Shown piece after piece: positions 1-12,152 of a DNA stretch of 64,000 bases; the stretch's first letter is position 1; every line of letters begins with the position of its first letter. A model generated the notes under the pieces. That model was not told the origin of the DNA and searched no databases. It was given only the letters and a program-made list of their open reading frames with translations. The position numbers were made by a program, and so were the translations under genes. The stretch comes from Membranipora membranacea. Its lineage: Eukaryota > Bryozoa > Gymnolaemata > Cheilostomatida > Membraniporidae. The stretch is from positions 4,900,001 to 4,964,000 of the forward strand of contig OU612067.1 of NCBI GenBank assembly GCA_914767715.1. Direction: 5' to 3'.

Positions 1-1841
1 CATCTTTCGGAGGGTTAGAAAAGTCAAACATTTATGGTAATAAAAATCTACCCATACAGTTATCGTAGTGTTCAATACTCTTTCTTTTTCAGTTGTCTAA
101 TGACAGTGCTTTGAGACTAAGAGAAATGATTCATGCCCGTTAACAGTTGCTAATATTATATATATTATTATTTATTAACAGTTGTTAGTCACTGAATCAT
201 GAATAGAACTGAGGTGAAAGGTTTGACCAGTTATGCCCATGTGTATTATGGTATGGATGGGCTGCCTCAACCACTATCTCGATAACACAAGTTGTGAAGG
301 GCGATATGTAGAGGGTATCTGAAAAAGTCTAGAATTCCTGAAAAGAACTTTTGACACAGACAGGGTCCACATGGGATTCAGTTCAGTGACTTCCTGTTTG
401 TTTACCCTCAAAATGGCATTTATACCATGGTCCGATCATCTGAGGGGCAGAGCGGTGTGTCTCTAAATTGCTCCATTTTGTTGGATCATGAATGACGTCA
501 TACACTGGTGTTTACGATACAGCCTAAACGGCAGATACCTGCATGTGCTAACACTGTCCGCAGACTGACATTTTGACATTAAGCTTACTTACGTGGAACA
601 ATAGGTAGCGTCGCACATCACTTACTGTAACTCATTACGATTGCCATTTCCATTAGATGCTCAGTTGATGAACTTTTAGAGAGTGATATAATGGGAAACT
701 TTTTGCTGTCATTGATAACAGACGCTGTAAGTTTGAGGTTATTTCTAGCAATCCTAGGAGTTTGCCATATTGCACCATACGTTTGACAGTACGCATTGTC
801 GCGTTGACCCACATGAAGGCCAATGTGATACAACATTTTATATCGATTATTGCAAAAATGCGGTTCATTAAACAGTAGTGTCCTTATGCTCAGTACATGG
901 TTGGATGTGGTTGAAGTGCTCAAACTCTGTACAATTTGTGGTAGTGGTATGCCGATGGTGTTGTTTTGATATTGGAATACTATTAATCAGAGCATAGTTT
1001 GAGCACAATAACTGGACAGTATGAATTTCTGACAGAGAAAAGTGATGGAATTTTTTTTATATTTTGCTAAAACTTTTTGCAACAAAAGGTAAAGACTGCA
1101 GTCCCCTATCCACAGCATGTCAGCATTGCATATCAAAGTCTTTCAACTTTCAACTTTAACAATGTTACTTTGATCTTAGAGCAGGTTAAGGTCAGAATTT
1201 GCTACCAAACTGCATGCGTACAGGTCTAGGCTCTGGGGATGCGCCCAACTAGGTCAATCTTGAATCCCTGTAGGGAAGATTAGTGTCTCTTGGAGCTCTG
1301 GTCTTTGATTGTGTTGCATCATCAAAGCCCTGAACTCCCTCTAAGTTCATTGATCAAAGCTGCGTAGGATGGCTGTCAAGGCAAATGACAAAAGTATGAC
1401 TTCATGATTAGCAGCATGTTCTAGGTCCCCAAAATCTCAAAGTTGCACATTATTCGATGAGTTACGATAACATGGGGGTTGATGAATACATTGATTACAT
1501 TAATTAAGCTGCTTGGTTGATTCAACTGAGAAAGAAATCTCGCAAAATAAGATGTTGAAAGTCATCTGAATTTTTAGCTATTTCTTTTTAAGCATTTTAA
1601 CGCATAATTCACAACTGTTTGATGCGAATGCCGTCTTTGGCAGCAACATTTAATTGAAAATAAATGTAAATGTTTGCAAGGCTAGATATCCCAGACCTCA
1701 CAGTTTTAAAACTTAACCATGCTGGCCTATGTTGAATATCTCATTTTGCTGATCATCTTGGTTGGCAAACTATAATTTCCTTATCAGATGTTCACCGATC
1801 TTTAGTAATGCAGAAGTAATCACAGTTCTTATTTCATTAAG
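1..1841. other. Left flank without a supported gene
   Basis: No convincing coding exon is visible. The best candidate is a 16-codon reading after a good acceptor at 91-92 (bases 93-140, then TAA), which could be the end of an upstream gene; its phase does not join the exon at 1842. The N-terminal part of the gene that follows (a CH domain and acidic region in Vav proteins) is not recognisable here and may lie left of the window or be absent. Confidence 0.4.
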
Positions 1842-4800
1842 GCAGAGGAGAGAGCTAAAAAGAGAGCACTTGAGAAGAAGAGAACGACAATAAGAGAGCT
1901 AATATACACAGAAGAGAATTATCTCAGTAATGTACTGGAGAACCTTGTCAATGTAAGTGTTTATACAATATACTCACAGCTGTCACACCCCTCTCTGTAT
2001 GCACTCACAATTGTCACCCTCCTGAACACAAAGAGGTAACCTTCAAATACTATGATGTTGACATACTCTAAAACTTAATTGAATTTTAAGGATTTGGAAG
2101 AGTAGACATATAACTGTGTGGTATGTTGCCTTAAATGATCAAAACGAAAATTGCATGTTTATCAGATTAGGGGTTGCCTAACACAGAATTAAGTCATTGC
2201 ACATAAGCAAGCCCACTGTCAATATTCCACAAATTTTTTTAGCTGCCCGAGCTTATAATGAACCAGAAATCTGCACAAGGTTTGCAGAGTTGGCCCATAA
2301 ATTCGTAATTCCATTACTGACACAATAGAGCAAGAATGTTGAAAGTGTTTATAATGGGATGCCAGATACCCAGATACTGCCAGAGGCTTAGGGCAAACTT
2401 TACTGAAGAAAAATAGATTGGATCACACCATGAATAGCTCAGTGGTAGAAGCGTCTGCAATGTGAACACAAAATTACGAGTTTGAATCCCACCATAGGCA
2501 GTTTTTTTCCCAAACGGGTGCCTTATAGCTGTGGGGTGCCTTATGACTGGAGCATTTTTATTTTTTCCGCGGGAGGCACTTCACTTAAAAGGCCGGTGCC
2601 TTATAAGTGAGGTATTACGGTATACTCGTTTTGTTTTGCAGTTCAAAACTACATTGTCAGCTACCCTTGATGAAACGAGATCAAAGACACTGTTTGCCAA
2701 TGTGGAGGTCAGTTATCTTAATCAACTCATTGATGTCCATTTATATGTGTGATATAAACTACAACTTTATACACCAGGGTATATGTGCATATCCAGTGAC
2801 CATGTCCATATTTTGCTTGCCAGGGTTATAGAAACTGTAACCAAATTAATTTGGTTCTTGCAGGATTTGGTGGCGTTGACCCGCAGTGTACTGGCAGAAC
2901 TTAAATCTGCAGTGGAGAATGCAGAACTTGTCAATATTGGCCTATCGTTTGTGAACCACAAATATGACCTGACGACTTATGCTATATACTGTACTAAGTT
3001 ACCAAAATCTAAGATTTTATATGATAGCATCATGGCCGGGGACAATGTGGAGCTAATGAATGAGATTGTGGTAGGTCAATATTTAGTACCACCTTACCAC
3101 TTTTGAAACACACCGGGCAGGCTTTCAACAATCCTACAACACAATGTGTATTGTAATTTCATCGGAAGATCAGGTTGATCGTGTGTGTATCGAAAGCAAC
3201 TTGATCTCACAGTAATTTACAAAAAACTGCATTGTGGGATACTCAAGTTTGCCCTTTTCTGCCTGTTATAGTCAATTCATGTCTATATTGCGGCATATGT
3301 TGTGTGCCAGCATCACTGTTTCGAAAAGCCAGTTTGTGTTGACACGCTTTTAATGTCAGGCAAAATGATGGTTATGCTGCGAAAATTGGTTTACTTTGAT
3401 TAAATGGGAGTTGTGGTTTTCTACACAAGCAAGAAGACAACCCCAAATCCACAAGCATCTCTCTCTCTCTGTGATATTGTGATAAACTGGTTATGCTGGA
3501 TTTGATTTCACTTGATGATTTTATTATATGTCAATCTACCACGCATTTTAGTATGGTGGCAAACAGCTGTGCACATCCGCTACATGATAGAATCATTTTT
3601 AATAATTCCAGGAGATCCTCTAGATACCATATTGTTTGTAGACCTAAGATAGCAAAGACAGAGAAGAAAAATAGCAGTTCTTTTACATTTTATATGAATT
3701 TTAGTTGCTTTTAAATGCTGTAAACATTCAAGTACCATCATTGATGTTTCCCACTTCAAACGATAATTATGAATGTACAAATAAACTCAACTCTCTCTTC
3801 AAATTGACAGCTTAATATAAATAGATGTAAATGTAATGGATTATTGTTGTAGAAAGTAGAGCAGTCTGCCAATGTTGAGTCTGCCAGACTTCACCCCTCC
3901 ACATATAAACCTTATACACTGAAAGCTTTGTTACAAGAACCAGCCATAAGGTGCTACAGATACGCAGACATACTCAAGGTAGGATCACTGATGAGTAATA
4001 AATTCAATTTATTTATTTAATTTGATTCAATTTATTTGATTTAATAATTGTTTATTATACCTAAGTGTATAGAATACCTAACTGATTATGCATACCCCTG
4101 ATATTGCTGCATTGCATGAATCTTTTCCAAAATGGAGTCTTTGTTTTATTGAAGGCTTGAGTTCTATGGGTCCCTGGGACCTGAAGCCAGGTTAATTAGA
4201 GTTACCTCGGCCACCCTTTTCTCAAAGACAACTTTTTTGCTAACAGGTAGGAACTCAAGCACTTTTGTACTCTTGCATGTTAATGGGGCTTTTCAGATCT
4301 CAAATCAGCTGTATATTTGGTCTAACAGGGTATAGGTAAATACTGTGATGATAAATCTTCCGCTGAGTATGAGAGTTTATTTCTGGCAGCAGAGATTATG
4401 ACCGACATAAGTCAGCTTTGTAACATCTGTCTGAGAGATCGAGAGAATCTAGATGTCATCGCTGTGATAGAGGCTAATCTCGTGAACATCAAACTGGTAA
4501 GTTTGTTGTCTGTGATTGTCACGGATTTAACTTGAATATGAAATATCATGATTGCAGTATTTTCTTATAATTATTATTAACACGAATGTGATTGACCAAG
4601 TGAATGACACTGAAAGCATCTTTAACTCTTTTTTATTAATTTATCTGGACGAATGCGTTCTAGGAAATTACAGCAAAATTTATCTTTATTGTTAATCTAT
4701 TTATTACAATATAATGATAGTATTAAAGTAATGTTAATAATTGTAAGATAGTTATTGATTGAAACACACTGATTCTGAAAGCCACCCAACGGGGATGCAG

Positions 4801-7800
4801 TTTATTTTTATCATATTCAATTTTAGAAATTAAATGAAAATAATAATTATTAATTATTCTATGACGAGTGGCGAGTTTGCATGACGTGTTTCTATGTTTC
4901 TATGACGTGTTTCTAATTTATATTTATTTATTTATTGAGGTTTCCTAAAAGTTTATAATTAAAGCAAATTAAAAATAACTTGTTGACCTCACACACATTA
5001 ACATAGATACAAAAAATGACTTGAATAAAAAGATATAAGTGGTAGGGTGTTACATACTATATAGTGTGTAGCAGTAGGAGGTAGCTCAGTTGGTTAGAGC
5101 GCCTGCCCTTTAGGTCCTGGGTTCGAATCCCGCTGCAGTCTACTGACTACTGGGCTCATATGACGCCCCAGGTGTGCTCTGACCTGCCTGCAAACTGAGA
5201 GCAACTTGGCGCCGAAAACGGCGGCCGCGCCCTTAAGGCACTGATATTTCTCAGTCCTCGGATGGAGACTACACTTGCGATTTTAACCCACATTTTTTAA
5301 CCCAGGATAATGAAAGCATGGTATCATAAATTGCATGAATAAGATGAAAAAAGAAAAGAAGAAACAGAGAGTGGCAAACAAAAATACAAGTTAACAACAT
5401 TAGGTAGGATCAAATGATAATGATTCATAAGGCTTGGTTGATTTAGTTACAAATGTATGAAAATATTTAAAAAGGCTGATTTGCCTAGGTTTGATCTAAA
5501 TGAGGGTTTAATTATTGCACAGTTGCTACGTAGTGATCGTGTATGTCTGTTTGATTTGCTAACGAGATGAAGTATGTGCTTGGAGGCACGGCCTTTATGG
5601 ACCCTCGATTTGACAAAGTTGTGAAAAAGAAAATTCCTTCTACTGTGGAGAGTATGTAAATTTAAGAGTAAGCGGCCAGATGTGACAGAAAATTGTTTGG
5701 GGGCTGAAGTTATGAGTCTGATTGCTTTATTTTGTACTTTTTCTAATGTTTCTGAATTTTTGCCTAAACCATCAAGGTACAATGATGAGCAGTATTCTAC
5801 TGTAGGTCTGATCAGTGATTTGTACGTCTTCAATGAGTTTTCTACTGTCATGTATTTTTTTAGTTTTGATAACAAGTAGACCATTTTGTTTGCTTTAGAG
5901 GCGGTGGCATTAGCCTGAGGGGTTAAACTAAGCTCTGAATCAAGAATGACTCCAAGAAGATTGAGCGAATGCTTGGATTCTATTTTCAAATTGTTTATTT
6001 GGATTTGGTAAAAATCTTCTACTTTCCTATTTGAGAAAATACAGTAATGGGTTTTGGATAAGTTGAGTTGAAGGAGATTGTTTGAATACCAATTCGATAC
6101 TTCTCTCATCAATGACTCAGATTTATCCATTAAGGTATGATGGCTAGTTACTAGTGACGAATTTGTATGTGCTGTAAATGGTAGTAGCTGGTCAAAATGT
6201 TGCCTACACACTGATTCTGAAAGCCACCCAACGGGGATGCAATTTATTTTTATCATATTCAATTTTAGAAATTAAATGAAAATAATAATTATTAATTAGT
6301 CTATGACGTGTTTCTAGTTTCTATGACTAGTTTCTAGTGACGAGTTTGCATGTGCTGTAAATGGTAGTAGCTGGTCAAAATTTTGCCTACACCCAGACTC
6401 GAACGAGTGACTTTGTGATCAGCAGTCCACGCTCTGACCCACTACGCCATGGATTTTATATGACGTCATAAGAAATTAAGACTATTATATCATGAAAAGA
6501 TAGTTATTAGTCATACTTTTGCTGCGATTATTATACAACACTACATGAAGCTTTTTTTAGGCATCTATAATTCAGTAAATACTTGACATAATTTGATGAA
6601 ACTTGGTCTCAACATAGTTCCTTATTTCTAGATGATAAGTTACAAACTGAGTCAAATTTACTATAAGCTGATTGCACTAGTGATAGTTAATGAATATCCA
6701 CTTTTCTTTTATATTGTGATATCTGAAGAATGTTTGACATTTTAACCAGTCCAGTCACCATTGAATGTACATGTAGTTTGCCAGCGACCAATGTCCTCAG
6801 CTTTATCGATCTCAATCCCATGTATCATAAAATGTTGTCAGTCGTTTGGTATCTCAAATTGCTCCCTATGGTTATGTCACGCGAAGCCGACTCGGCTTGA
6901 CTCGGTACTGGTGTGAGCCTGCTGGCTTGACTTGAGCGTTTTCAAATTTTGCCCATCAAATAGCATTTAATGTTATCAAAATGGGAAATACACTATCCTT
7001 GACCTGACTTTCGAACACATTGTTAGCTCATTGTCCTGTTTACTAGCCACCAGCGTGCGTTTGTGTCATAATTATTGAACTTAGCGCACCTTACTTCCCT
7101 ATGACTTCCTGATTAAGAAGCATCAACTATTTCCATGTGGTAGTTGTGTCCTCTGTTGAAATCTTATAATTCAGTATCAATTTGTCTCCAAGTTAGAATA
7201 TCTGGAATGCATGTTTTTATTTTCATGATTATCAGGGAGATACAAATGCTCTGACACAATATGGTCGACTGAGGAGGTACGGCAAACTAACCCTGGAATA
7301 CCCTCAAGATGGCGATCGCTATGAAAGGTCGGCTTAAAGTTTCTCAGCGCTATCATTACGATTTTTAGGAGAAGAGTTTATGTTACAGCCTAGAAGTAGA
7401 TTACACTTATTCATCCTTCACAGATGCATTTAAGCAAACAAACAACTGGTGCTTTCTTTGGCTATCAACTCAGAAACAATCGCAGAATTTCTAACCTAAA
7501 ACCTATTTTCCATTGTTCTCTGTGGTGGTAATTGGATGTCGATTCGCGATGAGTTTATTGACAACCATTCTCATTTGTTTGCAGAATTTGCTTTGTATTT
7601 GATAAAATCATGCTGGTCACTCGAAAAGTATTCAATCAATACTACTTTGAGAGAGCTCTGGTACTGGATAAATACAACCTTGGTACTGCTGCCAATATAG
7701 AACCAGCCCTGAAGAGCAAAAAGTCTATCATCAGCTCAGCGCTGCAAGAAATGCTGAATAAAGTAAGTAATACTTACACCTATATACTTACAGTATTACA

Positions 7801-10800
7801 GCTTTTCAACCTGTTGCTGTCAAATGAACATGATGACGACTTCCAAGAACCGACATCAAACAATGTAGCCGCAATATTTGATTGGCCTAAGGGGAGCCAC
7901 GAACAAACTGACAGTTTTCCGGCCACCAGTGCTAGAATCTATTTTGCCATGTAGGGCATGTAGTTTACAGAAGACATTTTTTCCAAAGAATCAATCATAT
8001 TTCTTTGCAGTATAAGACAATGTTCTATCTGGATGCTGTCGGTCCTAATGTAGCTCCTTATTCTGTGAAGTTCTACTGTGCAGACGAGAGAAGAAAAGCA
8101 GAATGGATATCAGCTTTAAGTTCTGCCAAGTAAGTGTGGGGATACTGGGGCGAGGGAGCATGATACAACAGCAGATATGGAGTAGGAGGTGGCCCAGGGG
8201 TTAGAGCGCCGGTCCTACAGCATGCAAGTGTTGAAGGTCGTGGGTTCGAATCCCACTGCAGTCCACTGACTACTGGGAGTTGTTGGACCCCCAGGTGTGC
8301 TCCGACCTGCCTACAAATCTGAGAGCAAATTGGCGCAGACATTGCAGCCTCGCCCTTAAGGCACACTATTTCGCCGCCACGATGTGGTGAGTGACTATCC
8401 ATTGCGATTTTAACCAACATTTTAACCAACCCATACCATTATAATTTTAGTGTTTATTCGTTAAACCCATGAGAAAATTATGTGAAAAACACTAATCGCT
8501 AAGGAACAAACTGCAAAATAGGGTTAATGTGAAGAATCAATATTTTTAGTTTTTGTGAGATGATTATCAGCTGCAGTCTTAGATCATTCAGCTATCAATC
8601 AAAATTATGATTTTTACTCAGGGACATACCCTAAGTTTAGGAGCTTAACATATATGGTGAGTCGGCATGGTCAGCGTCACCACTTTTAATTTGGTGATCC
8701 ATAGCAGCAATACAGCTACATCAGCAATATCCATAGAGTCATGATGAAGCAAAGTGTGTTTTGGGGTATTGCCCTCAACCAAATCCTCTCGCAGATTTTG
8801 CCCTCAATCTTATCCTGTCAGAGAGTTTGCCCTCAACCATACCCTGTCACAGAATTTTCCCTCAATCATATCCTACCAGATATTCTGCCCTCAACCATAT
8901 CCTCTCACAGAGTTTGCCCTTGCGCAAAGAGAAACAATTCTTTGTCAATTTCAGAAAGAATACACAGCCTGCTGGATATAGAAATGGGCATCATAAGTTT
9001 TACATGCACACATTCACGAGGGCTGAGGATTGTGATTATTGTGGGCGTTTAATGAAGGGTTTGTTCTGGCAGGGTTATATCTGTGCAGTGACACACAAGG
9101 TAGCACATAGACAGTGTATACCAGGTCTATCAAACGGTCAAACTAGTAATATCATCAAGGTGGAGTTCAGCAGGAGTTGTGAGGATACTGTAAGTGACCA
9201 TTCTACCAAGTACTAGTTACGGTAAACTCATGTAAAATTTGGCTACTTTAATTGAGATAATTTTATTCTGCCACTCGGTCAGCTTGCTGTTATATAGGAA
9301 GCAAATCCGTAGCATCAGGATATCCGTGGTTGGTAGATTTATCTCAGTATCTTTAGGGTTCATGTATGCACATCTATACACCAAATGTATGCAATACTGG
9401 GTGATCACCCAAAAGGCAACTGCCAAAAAACCACTGACCACAGGGCCACTGTCCAAAAAGGCACAGCCAGCTAATAGGGCCACTACTCATCAGGCCCCTA
9501 CTCATCAGGCCCCTACACATAAGGCCCCTACACATAAGGCACCTACACATAAGGCCACTACCCATGAGGCCACTACCCATGAGGCCAATAAAATGTTACG
9601 TTTTACCATACACAAGTTTGTATTTGTATCAATGATATTATGTTTTGGATTACAAACATAGTATTGAGTATTGAAATGTTGTTATGTTTGTTCCGTAAAT
9701 GATTATGTATATTGTATGTATATATATATAAACCTTCACAGACTATAATTATTATTTTAGATATTGAGAGAGCTGGTTGTGCCCACAATATTAGATAAAT
9801 CCTTACTGACCGGATATTCAGCCAAGCTGACTAGAAGTGATAAATTAAAGAAGACAGCATTGTTTGAGAAGGTGAGGAAACGAGATGATAACAGAGGAGC
9901 GCAGCTGCCTCAGGAGAGGAGACCTACAGAAAAATCGGTTAATACCACCAATCATACGGCAATTACAGGTAATACATTAATTACTGAATATCTGCTGTCC
10001 AACATTATAGGATAAGTATATGAAAATTATTGTCATTGATTAATTGATTTATTGCAATAACAACAAATTTCTGTTACTATTAAATTATAGCGACAAACTA
10101 CTGCTGCCACCAAGTGATCTAATGTGAAGATTGGTTTGTGCCATAGTCTTAATAATAAACCTAGATAGGACACTATATGGAGGATTATAGCATCGAGGCA
10201 TTGTTGTATTTAATTATGGACAAACGTACAACATTTAGTTGTGTAGAAGCTTTTGTGTTATCCATAAACATTTATAAATATTCATATACTACCAACCTGT
10301 CCACATGTTCACATGTCCACATGTAGCAGTAAGTGATGACTCAGCATTGAAAATAATATATATGATATCATTAGCTTAAGTGCACAAATGCAGTGGATCG
10401 AGGTAATATCTCTTCATTATCAGACATTTTCATGGGAATGTTGTTGATAGTGAGATGCCATGACCATCAATCATGTCAAAATTAGACATTTCAGCACTTA
10501 AACTGACACATCATGGATTCTGGTCAATAATGAGCTTTCATAATTATTATAAGAATTGGAAATTTTCAAGTTTCCATTTTACCTTCAAATCACCTTAGAA
10601 GGCAATCCTTTCTTCATGCACTATCAAAATAAACAGGAATGTTAGCATGAATTTCTTATTAGTTATTACCCACTAAGACAAGCTCATTAATACACAGCGC
10701 TTCTATGATGCTTTCAGATTCATCTCAGCAGAAGATTTTCTTGTCTTTTCAGACGAGGACACAGCTTTAGATTACACATATGCAGAAGGAATCAAACTTG

Positions 10801-11808
10801 ATGACACTACCAAAGACTCTGCCTTACAACCAGAGTGTGCAGTCACTACAAAAAACGCTCCACCAGTTATTCAGACAGGCGGCGATCAGCAACCGAATGC
10901 AGCCAATGAGTTCAAATCACCACCAAGCAAATCTTCAAAACTCATACTTAACCCTATAGAGAACGGCGGACAGAAAGTCACCACTAAGTCACAGAATTTG
11001 AAGAAGTACACTTACGGAAGTGAGAATAAGAAAATGGACAAGGCTGTGAGTTCTGTGTTTAACTTCAGTACCCGTAGCTTTCATTTTCGTTTTTATTGAT
11101 CTCATCATTGTTAAATTAATTGATCAGCATTAGTCAAAATCTTGACTGATGGAACATTCAGTGAAGTGTCTAAACTGTCTTGACAAGCCTTGTTCATTTG
11201 TTTGGTGAGGGAGTAGGGTTTCCTCCCCCCCCCCTCACCAAACAAAGGAACAAAGTTTGTGCAGACAGGCTATGTAGATTTTCTATCAGGGGTTGTGTCT
11301 TAATTATAAGAGAGTGGATAACTACCGTCAATGAATACAGTTACCCACTATAGGATGACAGTTACCCACTATAGGATGACAGTTCTTCTTTGGTCCCTTT
11401 AGTGGCAGTTATGGACATATTGAACATATTGGACATAAGCGTCTTTCAAATAAAAATTTGAGGTATTCTTATCAGTGTATCAACAGGTGTGTTTTAAGTA
11501 TTTTTAATTGAAGTTCTCTCAGGAGACAGTGAATTGCTCCGGAGAACATATTTCCACAGTACGCATTTTTTAGGCAAAACTGAATTTATTCATACCCATT
11601 GTATTTTTATGGCAATAGGGGTTATAAAACATTGTATAATTTAAGTCTTGAAGCTTGCAATGCATGTTTTTTTGTATTATCAATGGGTAAGCATGCTCCT
11701 AGCAGATTAATAACTACATTTATTATTGTTGTTTAGGGTAGAAAAGAAAATGTGAAACAAGGAGGGACTCAAGGCCATGAACCAAACCAACACCTGCAGA
11801 TTGTGTGA
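1842..11808 (+). CDS. Vav-family-like Rho GEF (DH-PH-C1), 5' end not identified
   Basis: Twelve exons join in one frame (624 codons plus stop): 1842-1952, 2642-2707, 2864-3070, 3853-3978, 4329-4496, 7236-7327, 7585-7762, 8011-8129, 8955-9189, 9761-9968, 10753-11045, 11737-11808. Exons 1-5 read as a DH domain (start ELIYTEENYLSNVL), the exchange domain for Rho/Rac GTPases. Exons 6-8 form a PH domain, with LTQYGRLRRYGKLTL at the DH-PH junction as in Vav and W in its last helix (AEWISAL). Exon 9 is a C1 zinc finger; the stretch LMKGLFWQGYIC is very Vav-like, but two of the eight metal ligands are replaced (the fourth Cys by Thr, the last Cys by Gln). Exons 10-12 encode a polar, low-complexity tail ending in TGA. 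The DH-PH-C1 order is the Vav order; GEF-H1 relatives have C1 first. No SH3 or SH2 exon is seen before the stop or downstream. The first exon here starts inside the protein, so the N-terminus is missing. Confidence 0.85.
2425..2632 (+). repeat. tRNA-derived SINE, family a
   Basis: The head at 2429-2500 has an A-box-like TAGCTCAGTGG and a B-box-like AGTTTGAATCC. The body ends in the phrase GGCCGGTGCCTTATAAG. The same head and tail recur in reverse at 45.1 kb and 57.5 kb. It lies in the first intron shown of the Vav-like gene. Confidence 0.75.
4766..4915 (+). repeat. Direct repeat flanking the LINE fragment, left copy
   Basis: About 110 bases from CACACTGATTCTGAAAGCC onward are nearly identical to 6207-6320, followed by short scrambled pieces around GACGTGTTTCTA. 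The two copies bracket the LINE 3' fragment, so the LINE arrived with, or was later broken up by, a local duplication. Confidence 0.7.
4920..6270 (-). mobile_element. LINE (non-LTR retrotransposon) 3' fragment, reverse
   Basis: On the minus strand 6262-5447 stays open for 271 codons. It reads as the part of a LINE reverse transcriptase after the catalytic motif: NWYSNNLLQLNLSKTHYCIF, then LLGVILDSELSL, then LIRPTVEYCSSLY and VQNKAIRLIT. The sequence before NSSLVTSHHT looks like a corrupted YADD box. The 3' end at 4920-4945 shows an (AAAT)n-like tail (TTTA repeats on +). It is 5'-truncated, so it cannot move by itself. A SINE is nested in its 3' region. It lies in a Vav-like intron, antisense to the gene. 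Confidence 0.85.
5071..5300 (+). repeat. tRNA-derived SINE, family b
   Basis: The head has GGTAGCTCAGTTGGTTAGAG (A box) and GGTTCGAATCCCGCTGCAG (B box). The body contains CTGACTACTGGG, GTGTGCTCTGACCTGCCTGC, CCCTTAAGGCA and a tail of ATTTTAACCC type. The same body is at 8.2, 15.4, 19.8 and 60.6 kb. It is inserted in the LINE 3' region, hence younger than it. Confidence 0.85.
6207..6375 (+). repeat. Direct repeat flanking the LINE fragment, right copy
   Basis: Matches 4766-4915. Its last part (TGTGCTGTAAATGGTAGTAG, 6350-6369) also repeats bases inside the LINE at about 6167-6200, so the joint is a mosaic of short duplications. Confidence 0.65.
6392..6455 (-). repeat. tRNA-like sequence
   Basis: On the minus strand this reads GGCGTAGTGGGTCAGAGCG ... 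CTCGTTCGAGTCTGGGT, with recognisable A and B boxes. The anticodon arm does not give a normal 7-base loop, so a SINE head or tRNA relic is more likely than a working tRNA. Confidence 0.5.
6460..7235. other. Intron sequence, nothing recognised
   Basis: Part of the long Vav-like intron between the DH and PH exons. I see no exon, repeat family member or RNA gene here. Confidence 0.5.
8183..8430 (+). repeat. tRNA-derived SINE, family b
   Basis: A fuller copy of the family at 5071: head with GGTTCGAATCCCACTGCAG, then CTGACTACTGGG, GTGTGCTCCGACCTGCCTAC and CCCTTAAGGCACA, and a tail with two ATTTTAACC blocks. It follows the last PH exon by about 50 bases. Confidence 0.85.
8769..8913 (+). repeat. 29-bp tandem repeat, five units
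   Basis: Five diverged units of pattern TTGCCCTCAACCATATCCT-CTCACAGAGT. It ends 41 bases before the C1 exon, in the position of the intron's pyrimidine-rich 3' end. Long readings across it in several frames are products of the repeat. Confidence 0.85.
9472..9588 (+). repeat. 15-bp tandem repeat, about seven units
   Basis: Units such as CCTACACATAAGGCC repeat every 15 bases with drift (CATCAGG, CATAAGG, CATGAGG). A period divisible by three keeps reading frames open on both strands, but there are no splice or start signals around it. It lies in the intron after the C1 exon. Confidence 0.8.
11174..11269. repeat. Foldback (inverted repeat) in the last Vav-like intron
   Basis: The left arm TTTGTTTGGTGAGGG faces CCCTCACCAAACAAA. 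Outside these the arms also pair more weakly (CTGTCTTGACAAG against GTGCAGACAG). Total about 96 bases with a C-run in the loop. Confidence 0.75.
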
Positions 11809-12146
11809 GGCTTCTTATCTAATACAGTTATCCAGTATTTAAAGTCGTCGTTAGGTAAACAGCGAGCGACAATGGTCAGCATTCTGCCTTCTTGACAATC
11901 TTGTGACAAATATGCGCCTCAGCAGTCGTCACATGTGCATTATGATGACAAAAACTGCTGACTGAGATGTACACTGATTGGTCAACGACAATAAGGTGCT
12001 GAAGTTTAATGTATGAGTGGAGAACTCTACAAAATGAGGACATTTTCTTCAAACAGACTGCTTAAAATACTCTGAATATCTTTATCATGGTCTGAAATTG
12101 CTAGTTTTGCTTTTTAAATTAAGGAATCGTCAACATATTTTTGGAG

Positions 12147-12152
12147 AATAAA
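12147..12152 (+). promoter_or_regulatory. Possible poly(A) signal of the Vav-like gene
   Basis: AATAAA lies about 340 bases after the TGA at 11806-11808. It is the first canonical hexamer I see there. By position only. Confidence 0.35.

Noticed and set aside
93-140. Vav-like upstream exon
   Set aside because: The acceptor is good, but an in-frame TAA follows after 16 codons, and the only donor (GTTAAC) gives a phase that does not fit the exon at 1842.
5071-5145. tRNA gene
   Set aside because: A and B boxes are good, but the same SINE body follows here and at 8.2 kb, and no proper acceptor stem closes. A SINE head is the better reading.
8741-9052. Reading frames across the 29-bp repeat as coding
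   Set aside because: The true C1 exon starts at 8955 by phase and acceptor; the upstream open part is repeat sequence in the intron.
9239-9661. THKAP/THEAT repeat protein
   Set aside because: Produced by a 15-bp tandem repeat in an intron and open on both strands.
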